From contig JARVLF010000007.1 in NCBI GenBank assembly GCA_030849465.1, positions 1 through 64,000 of the forward strand: a stretch of DNA of 64,000 nucleotides, given 5' to 3'. This DNA is from Moesziomyces globuligerus. Taxonomy: Eukaryota; Basidiomycota; Ustilaginomycetes; Ustilaginales; Ustilaginaceae. Shown piece after piece: positions 1-9,184 of this stretch (its first letter is position 1; each line of letters begins with the position of its first letter). Under the pieces are notes generated by a model that saw only the letters and a list, made by a program, of their open reading frames with translations, did no database searches and was not told where the DNA came from. Made by a program: the position numbers and the translations under genes.

Positions 1-186
1 CCCTAACCCTAACCTAACCCTAACCCTAACCCTAACCCTAACCCTAACCCTAACCCTAACCCTAACCTAACCCTAACCCTAACCCTAACCCTAACCCTAA
101 CCCTAACCCTAACCCTAACCCTAACCCTAACCCTAACCCTAACCCTAACCCTAACCCTAACCCTAACCCTAACCCTAACCCTAACC
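1..186. repeat. Telomere, CCCTAA repeats (left chromosome end)
   Basis: About 30 head-to-tail copies of CCCTAA start at base 1, so the TTAGGG G-rich strand runs towards the end, as expected for a left telomere. At least two units near bases 10-16 and 64-70 are one C short (CCTAA). The array stops at about base 186, where the sequence changes to ordinary subtelomeric DNA. Confidence 0.98.
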
Positions 187-213
187 CCAAGGTGCACATC
201 TCTGCTACTTGCC

Positions 214-450
214 CTTGACGGTCTCCCTTTTGTAGCTGACCGTCTCTCTGACTGTAGCTGACCGTCTCTCTGACTGTAGCGGACTGTCTCTCTGACTGTA
301 GTGGACCGTCTCCATTTTTGAAGCAGACCGTCTTTATTTCTGAAGTGGACCGTCTTGATTTTTGAAGCAGACCGTCTTGATTTTTGAAGCAGACTGTCTT
401 CCTGTGAAATTCAACACGTCAGATTTTTGAATTGGACCGTCTTCCATGAG
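214..450. repeat. Subtelomeric tandem array, about 22-base units
   Basis: About ten head-to-tail units share the core GACCGTCT. The first block uses units of the form TGTAGCTGACCGTCTCTCTG. The second uses TTTTTGAAGCAGACCGTCTT. The two blocks differ in the spacer but keep the core and the period, so they look like one satellite that diverged by local amplification. It starts within 30 bases of the telomere. Confidence 0.8.
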
Positions 451-596
451 GGCAGACCAGGGACCGCTGGATGCCAAGCGCGTCCAAAAGTTGGAAACCC
501 ACCGTCAAAAGGATCTGGAACCCTCAAAACCCATGACAAACGCCGCTATATGAGATTGTTGCTTTGTGTCAGGGGCCGCGTGCCCGAAACCCCTTA

Positions 597-700
597 TTCG
601 GCGAGTGACGTGAACTCGACAAATGACTTGATTTATTTGGCGAGTGGCGTGGACTCGCCGAATGGCTTGAGTTGTTTGGCGAGTCGACGCGACTCAACGG
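597..700. repeat. Three imperfect 40-base direct repeats
   Basis: Three consecutive units begin TTCGGCGAGT, TTTGGCGAGT and TTGGCGAGTC, at about 597, 636 and 676. Each carries a GAGT...ACTC inverted element, so each unit could fold. The third copy is shorter. No coding sense is apparent. Confidence 0.65.
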
Positions 701-1505
701 ATAACAGCTGACCGCTGTGAGCACCCCGTTCAGAGGTAGCGCGGCACAACTCGATGGTTGCAGACGCCTTGGGGCGTCGTGGTGAGGACCTCCGTCTTCG
801 CACAAGTGCTCGTAATGCTCAGACGGTTGTCGGGCACTGGTGGAGGTTCCAGGGCCGCAGTGGAGGTACTGCCTACGGTGTAGCTGCCGTAGCGCCAATG
901 GAGGTGTCGACGGCATCTGAAGCGGTGATACAACACACACGCAAGTAGTAGCAACGCTCTGCAATTGCTACTGTGAGACGAATTGACTGAAAGACAGTGA
1001 TACTGACGAATGATAACAACTGAGTGCTGTAAAGTAAAGTAGAGTGGATGGGGCGCAGCCCCATCACACTAGATGAGTCGAAGCTATAAGTACTTGCCCT
1101 CACCAGGAGGGCCAGCGTGTGGCAAGGTGCCGTCTCGGACGGCCCGGCCAGCATCCCATTGATGCAATGAGGTTTTGCCCACCTCCCTGAGCTCGGGCCT
1201 CCTCCTGTGCATACCTCCCTTTTGCACGTTATGCTTGCTGCCCCTGGGGCAACAAGCACTCCTCTCCTCCTCCCCTTTGTCTCCGAGCCGGGTCCGTCCA
1301 TCGTATGACCTGCTCGTGGTTTTCCGGGGTTGCCGCAGGCCGTTCGTCGAGTGGGCCTCACTGGGCGAATTGCTTGCAAAATTTGTCGAGTGGCCTCCAC
1401 TTGCCAGACCGCGACTTGGCGCGCTCGCAGCCCGGGCGCCAGGTTTTTGCCTGCGCCCTCCACACGTGCCCGCGTTGATCAGGGTCTGATCCAGGCCCGT
1501 AACAG

Positions 1506-1517
1506 AACCCTAACCCT
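1506..1517. repeat. Interstitial telomere-type tract
   Basis: AACCCTAACCCT, two units of the telomere repeat, lies 1.3 kb inside the chromosome in the same orientation as the terminal array. It may be chance, or a scar of an older chromosome end. Confidence 0.5.
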
Positions 1518-2371
1518 GTGGTCCCCAGACCCTTTGGCCTTAACAATCTGGAGCCCTGCCTTGACAATCTCTGTCATTTTTACTTAATCAAATCAGCTCT
1601 CATTTTCACATACGCTTTGCACACTCTGCATGTTCAAGACTTCATTGCCAACACCGCTCAGTATTGTGCTGTCATTGATATTTCCTTCTCCTTGGCCCCT
1701 GCTGCTCCTATGTTGCTGCCTCCTCACTGGTAAGGATTGTATTTAAGCTGAAACAACCTCAGACTGAGCTTTATGCACCAATCTACCAATGGGAAGCCAA
1801 TAGCAAGTTAGCTACTTGCCCTTGATTCTTTCAACAAGACAAAGGGATCTCATATCCTGGCAAGTTGCTGCCCCTGGTAGGCCCTTGGCAATTCAAGTTT
1901 CCAATAAACGAGCACAGCGGCGCGCGGCTAAAGTGCGGAGCAATCCGACACGCTGGCAGCGCGTGGCGTGTTTTGCATTTGAGCAGTTCCTGAATCCGAG
2001 GCGCGTCCAGGCGCCTCATTTTCATTTTTTTTTTCGGAAGCAGTCCGAGATCCGAGGGAGCACGCGTGCAGCCGCCAGCAAGCGCGCTTGGCGGGCCCCA
2101 AACCAAAAGCAAGCCTGTCCGCCCCGTGCCGAGACCAACACACCGCATCGGCTTGGCTTCCACGAGCAAGGCCACCCGCCGCCACGCATCCAGCTTCCAT
2201 CGTCTTCTCAGGATCATCACCGCTTCTTTGACCATCACATACCGCTCAGCTTGACGCTCCACCACGGCACGCTCTTCGACGGATGCGATAGCACTCGCCG
2301 CATACAGCTGCCTGGTCCGCTGCCCTTCTCCGTACAATAAGACATCCGTTCAGCGTCCAGCGGTCTTCGAG

Positions 2372-5300
2372 GTGTCGCTCGCTCCGGCACCGCCCATCAT
2401 CATTCCGAATCCACGACACCTCAAGCGCCTTTCCCTCTGCTCCCCATCCTTGCCATCGTCTCCGACTCTACGCGACGGCTCCCCGCAAGACCTGTTCTCG
2501 CCCGCGCTCAGATCCGATCTTGATAACGCGTCCATCTCACAGACGGCGCAAGAGTCGCCCTCCTCGCTCGAGAGGCGACCCTCGCACAGTGCCGATGGCC
2601 TGGGACCGGCATCCTCGCACGATACCAAACTTCAGAGAGCGAAAAAGGCGGTGCACCACATGCGCACTTACTCTTCCCAGTCCGCCGCCAGCTTTGCTTC
2701 TCATGCCTCCCACACCTCAGCATCCCGACAGCCTTCTGCAGAGATCCTAGAGGAAGACGAGCCCACCACATCCAGTCCCTCGCGGAACTGCGCTCCGACC
2801 GCCGATATGTCGGTTGCCAGCATCAACGACTCTCCACAGCATTCTCGCTTCGCTTCGCGCTCGGATGCCGGCTCCATCTACAATGCAGATCGCAACATGT
2901 CCACCTCCATGCTTTCCGTTGTCGATCCTGCGAACATGGACGAGATCGAAAACGGCGTTCGCCAGTCCAAAACCATCGACGACTTCACCAGCATCATCAC
3001 CGAGTTTCGCATGAATCGACACACTCTCTATACCGATGCTTTTGCCGGCCAAGCGCCCCCCGAGGCGGGCACCATGCCCATCAGCGCCAGCAGCCACAGC
3101 CTCGATCAGCGTAGCGATGCCGGCGAAAACGCTCGCTGCACCTGCTGCTGCAATAGGGAAGACTGTTCGCGCGCCCTCCGCGCTCGTCAGGAGTGGCGCG
3201 ACCTCGAGGCCGATCTCCGTCTGAGTGCCGAGATCGGCCAGGCACTACTCCGACGCCACGACGCTATGCAGGCAAAGCTGCAGAAGCAAGCCGAGGAATA
3301 CATGCAACAGCGCGACGGCCTCATGACTCGTCTCACAAAGAGCTACAAAGAGACATCCGCACTCGAGCGAGAGCTCGCTCAGTCCAACCTCAACCTCGAA
3401 GCAGGCGACAGCAGCAACCGTGCCCTCCTCCACGAGCTCGACGAAGCTCGCAAGCAGCTCAACAAGCTCAGGACCAATCACGCACGTCTCAGTGGAGCCG
3501 AAGAGAGGGCCATCTCCCTGCAGCGAGAGCTCGATGATCTCAAGCAGGAACTAGCCGCCGAACGCAGGCGCTCCCAGGCCGCGGAAGCAAAGTCTAGAAA
3601 GCTCGAACTCAAGTCAGCTCAGCTAAAGGACGCGCTCGCCAACGCTCGCAACAGCGGCTCTTCGGAGGCTGCGACTTCGAGTCGAATGCTTGTCAACGAA
3701 GCAGCCATCCAGTCTGCCAAGCAAAGACTTTCACACGGCGCGCATCAGCAACGCTCATCAAGCATCGATACTAGCGCTGCACCGCTCAACGACGACGCGG
3801 AGCAGTCGTCAGCCGTACAAGTGCTGGTGTGTGACAACGAAGCTCTCCGAAGCGACAACAACAAGCTGAGGGCCCTCGTCGACGCCTGCAACGAGGAGCT
3901 CGACCTTCTCCGCAACTCGGTCTCGAATGCCATCACGCTCGTCGCCTCTCCGGTCCCGGACGCTGCCAAATTCGACGACAGTGCTTCGTCCTATCTCGAC
4001 ATCCACAGACCTGTCATGCACACCACAAGCTCGCAGGCATCAACGTCGGCAACAGCGTCTGTCGAGGCAAACAATGCAGTCCTCGAGGGACCATACGCAA
4101 GCAAGTCCGGGGCATCCGACGCTGAGACAACCCAAACGCCTGTCCGGACTTCTTCGGCCGCCCCCTTCAGCTTCCCAGCGATGTCATCTACAACACCAGA
4201 GAAAGCGCTCAACACGTCTCTCTCACGCAGCGCCTCGCTCGCGCTCACGGTGGACAGCAGTATAACGGGCCAAACAGCGGAATCGACCGCCTTTGTGCCA
4301 AGCTCACGGTCCAGCGAAACCAGCCGCGACACGGAAAAGCAGGCCTCGGACTTCCTCAACTCCGATCCTAGTCGCCGCGAAAGTCGGACAGCGCAGCTTA
4401 GCAACCTTCTCGAGTACATCAACAGGCTCTTCACGCGTCTGTCCACCGCTGATGTGGACACCTTGACCCGACGATTGCAACGCCAGAATCTCGCGGGCGA
4501 TGCCGGTCACCTTGCCCGCACCACTGTCAACTCCATACTGCGAGACGTCGATGGGTTGCGCGATCACTTCCGCAAACTCATCGAAGTCGAAGCGAGAAAC
4601 CATGCCCGCGACGATAGTTCGTCGCACTCTAAAGACTTTGCAGGCGAAAGCTTGGTAGCAAGGAAAGAATTCTTTGCGCTCGTCAAGGCCTTCCGAGACC
4701 TACTCTGCGAATTGGCCAAGCTCCGGCTGTGCGTCAACGACATTCACCTCAATCCGGGACAAGCGGCCAAGTTGCTTCACGAACACCTCGGCGCAAGCAC
4801 TGCCGAGGACAGGTCGCTGATCCCCATTCCTTCGGCCGTCAACTGGCTGGGGAAAATGCTGCTCGGCGGGCCAAGCGGTTCCCCTTCCACGCCATCTCCA
4901 GGCGTTGCAACACTCACAGGTTCATCGGCGACGCCAGACGCGACGTCATCAAGTAATCCAAAATCTGGCCGACCGCTCACTGGCAGAACCATTTCCGGTC
5001 ATCTCGCACCTAGAGCTTCCCCTGCCGTCGTCTCGTCGACGTTAGCCGTCGAAGTCAAGGGCACGCATGCCTCAGCGGCAGAGGCCGCTAAGTCACGTCT
5101 CTCCGTCTCGCCGAACACACCCGTCGAAGGAGGTTTACGGGCAGGGCCGCGTGCTCAGCGTGGTCGCTCGACAACTTCACTCACGCGTGTGCAGTCTCGC
5201 AACCTTTCTGGCCTGTTCGCTGGAAGCCTTGCGCCAGCGTACGGGTCTTACGACGTAGGGAACACCTTTGCATTCGGTACCTCCACCCGGCCTAGGCAAG

Positions 5301-6091
5301 ATGCTACAAAGTCGACAAAGCCCTGGCAACGGCCCTTGTCAAGAATCGTCGACGATGACGAGATCAGCATCCACCGCGGGAGAGCCATCCGGCAGCAGGT
5401 ATTCGAGGACAGCGACGACGGATCGGATGACGGGATGAATGCAAGCAGCAATCTGCTCGAACGCACTTTGCGTCCGCGTGGACTGAGTGACAGTTCAATA
5501 CGTAGCACATTTGTCGACATGGCAGACGGCATCGGAGTCGGACCCATTTCACCGGCCGCAAATAGGATCCGATCGTCTCCCATCTCACGCATCATCACCC
5601 CAGCAACTCTCTCACTGCACCCTCCGCCTAGTGCTGCGCCCGCAGCTGCAACCATCTCTCCGGCGAAGATCGAGCATGGCAAAGGCGATGGTGATGTCAG
5701 CACTTCGCCGACCGTCTCGTCCGACCGGTCCGGCAGCCTGACCCCGGGCGCGACCGGCATCGCAAGCGGTGTGGCCAGCTCAATTCTAAGCAGGTCGGAA
5801 AAAGTCTTGTCGTTCTTCAGCGGCGGCGTCGTAGGCTCCGGCGCACCTATTCAACCTGCCTCTGCTTCTATGAGCGCCAATGGCCCAAGCCTGAGGCAAA
5901 CACCGTCGATCGCAGCTCTCAGCAAAGCTGCAGCTCGCGGTGCGGCCTCACACGACCTGTCCGTCTCGCCACGCTCCACGACCATGCCGCATGCACCAGG
6001 AGCAGACTCTCGTGCGCAGGCCGGGCTTGGTCTCGGCTTACCGTCGCGTCCAGGTCTTGGTGGCGCGGGCAGCGGCCGTGCTGGCTTTTGA
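2372..6091 (+). CDS. Large coiled-coil protein of unknown function
   Basis: An uninterrupted frame of 1239 codons. I do not recognise the family. The N-terminal 250 residues are Ser/Ala-rich. A Cys cluster (CTCCCNREDC) at about residues 256-265 leads directly into a coiled coil of about 160 residues rich in Arg, Glu, Leu and Gln (265-425). A second well-ordered helical block lies at about 675-815 (LLEYINRLFTRL, then ARKEFFALVKAFRDLLCELAKL). The C-terminal 400 residues are Ser/Pro/Ala-rich. The architecture fits a structural or scaffold protein, for example of the cytoskeleton or spindle pole, but this is a guess. The frame begins at a GTG and stays open upstream to about 2255 without an in-frame ATG. 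The real start is therefore either in an upstream exon (a possible acceptor is TTCAG at 2349-2353) or at the ATG at 2660. It is the first gene from the telomere. Confidence 0.75.
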   Translation: MSLAPAPPIIIPNPRHLKRLSLCSPSLPSSPTLRDGSPQDLFSPALRSDLDNASISQTAQESPSSLERRPSHSADGLGPASSHDTKLQRAKKAVHHMRTYSSQSAASFASHASHTSASRQPSAEILEEDEPTTSSPSRNCAPTADMSVASINDSPQHSRFASRSDAGSIYNADRNMSTSMLSVVDPANMDEIENGVRQSKTIDDFTSIITEFRMNRHTLYTDAFAGQAPPEAGTMPISASSHSLDQRSDAGENARCTCCCNREDCSRALRARQEWRDLEADLRLSAEIGQALLRRHDAMQAKLQKQAEEYMQQRDGLMTRLTKSYKETSALERELAQSNLNLEAGDSSNRALLHELDEARKQLNKLRTNHARLSGAEERAISLQRELDDLKQELAAERRRSQAAEAKSRKLELKSAQLKDALANARNSGSSEAATSSRMLVNEAAIQSAKQRLSHGAHQQRSSSIDTSAAPLNDDAEQSSAVQVLVCDNEALRSDNNKLRALVDACNEELDLLRNSVSNAITLVASPVPDAAKFDDSASSYLDIHRPVMHTTSSQASTSATASVEANNAVLEGPYASKSGASDAETTQTPVRTSSAAPFSFPAMSSTTPEKALNTSLSRSASLALTVDSSITGQTAESTAFVPSSRSSETSRDTEKQASDFLNSDPSRRESRTAQLSNLLEYINRLFTRLSTADVDTLTRRLQRQNLAGDAGHLARTTVNSILRDVDGLRDHFRKLIEVEARNHARDDSSSHSKDFAGESLVARKEFFALVKAFRDLLCELAKLRLCVNDIHLNPGQAAKLLHEHLGASTAEDRSLIPIPSAVNWLGKMLLGGPSGSPSTPSPGVATLTGSSATPDATSSSNPKSGRPLTGRTISGHLAPRASPAVVSSTLAVEVKGTHASAAEAAKSRLSVSPNTPVEGGLRAGPRAQRGRSTTSLTRVQSRNLSGLFAGSLAPAYGSYDVGNTFAFGTSTRPRQDATKSTKPWQRPLSRIVDDDEISIHRGRAIRQQVFEDSDDGSDDGMNASSNLLERTLRPRGLSDSSIRSTFVDMADGIGVGPISPAANRIRSSPISRIITPATLSLHPPPSAAPAAATISPAKIEHGKGDGDVSTSPTVSSDRSGSLTPGATGIASGVASSILSRSEKVLSFFSGGVVGSGAPIQPASASMSANGPSLRQTPSIAALSKAAARGAASHDLSVSPRSTTMPHAPGADSRAQAGLGLGLPSRPGLGGAGSGRAGF

Positions 6092-7125
6092 CGACCGGAA
6101 ATTGCTTTCATACAGATCTCAATCAGGTATCGACCGCTTGCATGCAAATCCGAGGAACATTTCGTGAACGAATGTGGATCCCGTTTCATGCGTGAGAGCC
6201 GCTATGTTCGTTCCGATGGAGGCAGCAACCTGCGCAGAAGGGATAAGTGATGTTTCTCGCCTTTACAGCCAGGTAGCAGAACTCGCCTTTAGATGGAGAG
6301 GTGAGGGGGTCAAAGGGGTGAAGAGTCGATTTGTTCGTTATGCTTTCTGTGACCTCTATCCTCCTCGATGGTCGCAGTCCGGGATGTGTAGGCGCTTTTG
6401 ATATGGTCATCCTCTGACCGGCATATGCCCGTCCTTTGGTCGAGAGTGCCTGTGACTCATCTCCTGTTCAGGACCCCCTGCGTTATTCACCACGAGGTTT
6501 GCCATCCGAAATCCGCATGCCTGCGTCTCCGACGCGTTGGGCAAACTCAAATGGCACTGCCACGTTCGAGGCTTCGCGTGGACCGACGGCGGACCGCCGG
6601 GCATGTCAAGGCGGTTGTCAAATATTTCATGCATCTCCCCATGTGGTTCTGGAAGGAAGACCGTTTCACAGCGCTGACCGCGTGTTTAACCAACATGGTG
6701 GCGACCACTGCCACACATTCGAATGGCGCTCCGATCTCACTGGGACCTCGGCCGGCTAGTGCTAGCAAGAGAGATCAGATTCACCGTCTCACGCATGCGC
6801 ATGCACATGCTCATGCGATGCCACAGGCGCACGGCTTCTACCGGCAAGCATGATGGCCGGAGTCACGTACAGTTCGTTTTGCCGGAGTCTCGTTGAGAGC
6901 ACCGAGCAGAATCATCTGCTGTCGCGCCATCGAAGCAGTCACGATAGGAGGCCTGCTGCTATCTCGAGGGCAAACAAACTCTTCAGGCTGGCTCGACCAG
7001 AGAGCATAAATACCAGGCGAAGACATCCTGTCAGCAGCGTCAACTTCATATCGCCTTCCTCCTTCGTTCTGCACAGTGTGCCCCAGACCTAGCCCTTCTT
7101 CGACATCACAGCGCCTTATATTAGA
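6092..7125. other. Intergenic, 1.0 kb
   Basis: No supported gene. It contains a CATGCG/CATGCA alternating tract at about 6792-6822. The leader of the tannase gene is at its right end, with a TATA-like GCATAAATA about 120 bases upstream of the ATG. Confidence 0.6.
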
Positions 7126-8994
7126 ATGCGGAAGTCTGCAACCCGACCTGGAGGGATGTTGTTGTCCATGGTAGCTCAGATTCTCCTGGTCATCGGACTC
7201 GTTCAAGCACGATCGGCTGGGGACTCAAACATCACCCTTTCCGGGCTGTGCACGGCCGACAATCTGCGGACTGCCCTCCCAGCGAACGGAACACTTCTTG
7301 GCATCAACTTCCTTCCTGAGAGCCTTACTGCCCGCGTCACCAACACTTCCTCGTCCGGATCTCACACGATGTCGGGTCCCAGCGTGTCGTCTTCTTCCAC
7401 CGTCTACCATTACTGTAACCTCACTGTCAGCTACGTCCATACGGGCATCGAAGATCGCATTATTCAGCTTCGGTTCGCTCTCCCTGCTCCCTCAGATTAC
7501 AGAAAGCGCTTCTACGTGGGCGGTGGAGGTGGCTACAGCCTTTCGAGTGACGCGACGGGGGGTCTCGCCTACGGAGCTGCGTCGGGGGCCACGGACGCCG
7601 GCTACGATGCATTCAGCAATTCGCTCGATTCAGTGGTACTCTTGGCCAATGGAACGCTGGACTGGGACTCTGTGCGCATGTTCTCATACCAAGCTCTTGG
7701 TGAGATGACTCTCATCGCCAAGCACCTGCTTCCTACCGTCTACGGCGAAGACACAGACTCGACCAAAGTGTGGACTTACTTCTCAGGATGTTCGGACGGA
7801 GGACGCGAGGCTATGAGCCAGGTCCAACGATGGGGCGATCTGTACGATGGCGTCGTCGCCGGTGCCCCCGCCTTCCGCCAAGGCCAGCAGCAGGTGCTTC
7901 ACCTTTACCCGGCAGCGATCGAGCAACAGCGCGGCTATTTTCCGCCGCCTTGCGCGGTTCAGAAGATTGTCAATGCGACCATCGAGGCCTGCGATCCACT
8001 CGACGGCCGCACCGACGGCGTGATCTCAAGGACCGACCTCTGCATGAACACGTTCAATCTGACTTCGACCGTGGGCATGGCCTACTACTGTGCTGCAGAA
8101 ACTTCCACATCGTTGGGCTTTGGATTTGGTCGACGCCAGCTGGCCGCAGGCAGTCAGACCAGCAGCCTTCCGGAGCAGAATGGCACTGTGACCGCGGACG
8201 ACGTCGAAATTGCTCGTGCCGTCTACGAAGGAGTCTTCACCTCGAGTGGCAAGAGGGCGTATCTATCCTGGCAGATCGGATCCGACCTCGGAGACGCGGA
8301 GCCTACATATGACAATGCGACGGCATCCTGGTCGTTGAACATCCCGAGCACAGGCGGCGTCTTTGTGCGCAAGTTCCTCGAGCGTCTCGATTTGGACAAC
8401 CTGGACGAGGACGCCTTTGCAGACATCACCAGCGATCAACTCGTGGCCTGGATGGACAAGGGCACCCGCGAGTACTACGACACGCTCCAGACGACTTGGC
8501 CGGACCTCTCTACCTTTGCAAATCACGGCGGAAAGCTGATTCATTATCACGGCGAGTCGGACAACAGCGTTCCTGCTGCCTCATCGGTCCACTACCGCCA
8601 GTCGGTTGCAAGCTCGATGCATGCAGACCTCGCCTCGGCTGAACAGGAGGAGCGCCTGGACGAGTGGTATCGCCTCTTCCTCGTCCCTGGTGGAGCACAT
8701 TGCAGCGCCAACTCGCTGCAGCCCAATGGACCGTTCCCGCAGGCGGCAAGCCTCATGCAGCAGATCATCGACTGGGTCGAGAACGACATTGCGCCGGCCG
8801 GACTAAACGCAACCGTGACTCAGGAAGGAAGTGACAAAGGCAAGTCTGTCAATCTGTGCCGCTGGCCGTATCGCCCCGTGTGGTCGAAATTGAATGCGAC
8901 CGACATCAGTGCGATGGGATGCGAGACGCCGGCTGCCGAGGCTCGCAATTCTTGGACGTACGACTTTGATGCCTTTGGATATGCTGTCTATTAG
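7126..8994 (+). CDS. Secreted tannase / feruloyl esterase family protein
   Basis: A 622-residue intronless gene starting at ATG 7126. The first 29 residues have a hydrophobic core (LLSMVAQILLVIGLVQA) typical of a signal peptide. The tannase/feruloyl esterase (PF07519) signature is clear. GCSDGGREA carries the nucleophile Ser223 next to Cys222. HGESDNSVP gives Asp479. GGAHC gives His525 next to Cys526. This is the CS-D-HC motif, in which the two Cys form a disulfide joining the Ser and His loops. Several N-glycosylation sequons are present. The enzyme should be exported and hydrolyse ester bonds in plant phenolics (feruloylated polysaccharide, gallate or chlorogenate esters). Which substrate it prefers cannot be read from the sequence. 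Its place near the telomere fits the common subtelomeric location of host-interaction genes. Confidence 0.93.
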   Translation: MRKSATRPGGMLLSMVAQILLVIGLVQARSAGDSNITLSGLCTADNLRTALPANGTLLGINFLPESLTARVTNTSSSGSHTMSGPSVSSSSTVYHYCNLTVSYVHTGIEDRIIQLRFALPAPSDYRKRFYVGGGGGYSLSSDATGGLAYGAASGATDAGYDAFSNSLDSVVLLANGTLDWDSVRMFSYQALGEMTLIAKHLLPTVYGEDTDSTKVWTYFSGCSDGGREAMSQVQRWGDLYDGVVAGAPAFRQGQQQVLHLYPAAIEQQRGYFPPPCAVQKIVNATIEACDPLDGRTDGVISRTDLCMNTFNLTSTVGMAYYCAAETSTSLGFGFGRRQLAAGSQTSSLPEQNGTVTADDVEIARAVYEGVFTSSGKRAYLSWQIGSDLGDAEPTYDNATASWSLNIPSTGGVFVRKFLERLDLDNLDEDAFADITSDQLVAWMDKGTREYYDTLQTTWPDLSTFANHGGKLIHYHGESDNSVPAASSVHYRQSVASSMHADLASAEQEERLDEWYRLFLVPGGAHCSANSLQPNGPFPQAASLMQQIIDWVENDIAPAGLNATVTQEGSDKGKSVNLCRWPYRPVWSKLNATDISAMGCETPAAEARNSWTYDFDAFGYAVY

Positions 8995-9184
8995 TGAAGC
9001 GCTTTGCATGCTTTGCGAAGAACACGACATTCTCGAGCTACTCGCTTGCTGAATCCAGCTCGTTCTGATGTCGAGATCGGCTTCCTGAGGCTTGCTCGAG
9101 ATGTGGGCCTTTGGGAAGCCCTTCTCTTCCCGTTCTCTTCAGCTCTCGAGCTGGGTTTCCAGTGTGGACCTTAAATGACGAAGT

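Larger units (their letters stand above)
187..2371. other. Subtelomeric region without a supported gene
   Basis: Apart from the arrays listed separately, no open frame here has recognisable protein features. The long overlapping frames on both strands around 1816-2340 are low-complexity and start at non-ATG codons. A 15-base string, GCTACTTGCCCTTGA, occurs close to the telomere (about 204) and again at about 1812. It therefore brackets most of the subtelomere. The last part, about 2255-2371, is open in the frame of the following gene and may contain its leader or a first intron. Confidence 0.6.

Noticed and set aside
9..197. Open frame of 62 codons on the minus strand (Arg-Val repeats)
   Set aside because: It is the telomere repeat translated.
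1816..2340. Overlapping open frames of 90-174 codons on both strands before the first gene
   Set aside because: Low complexity, mutually overlapping, no recognisable motif; several start at non-ATG codons.
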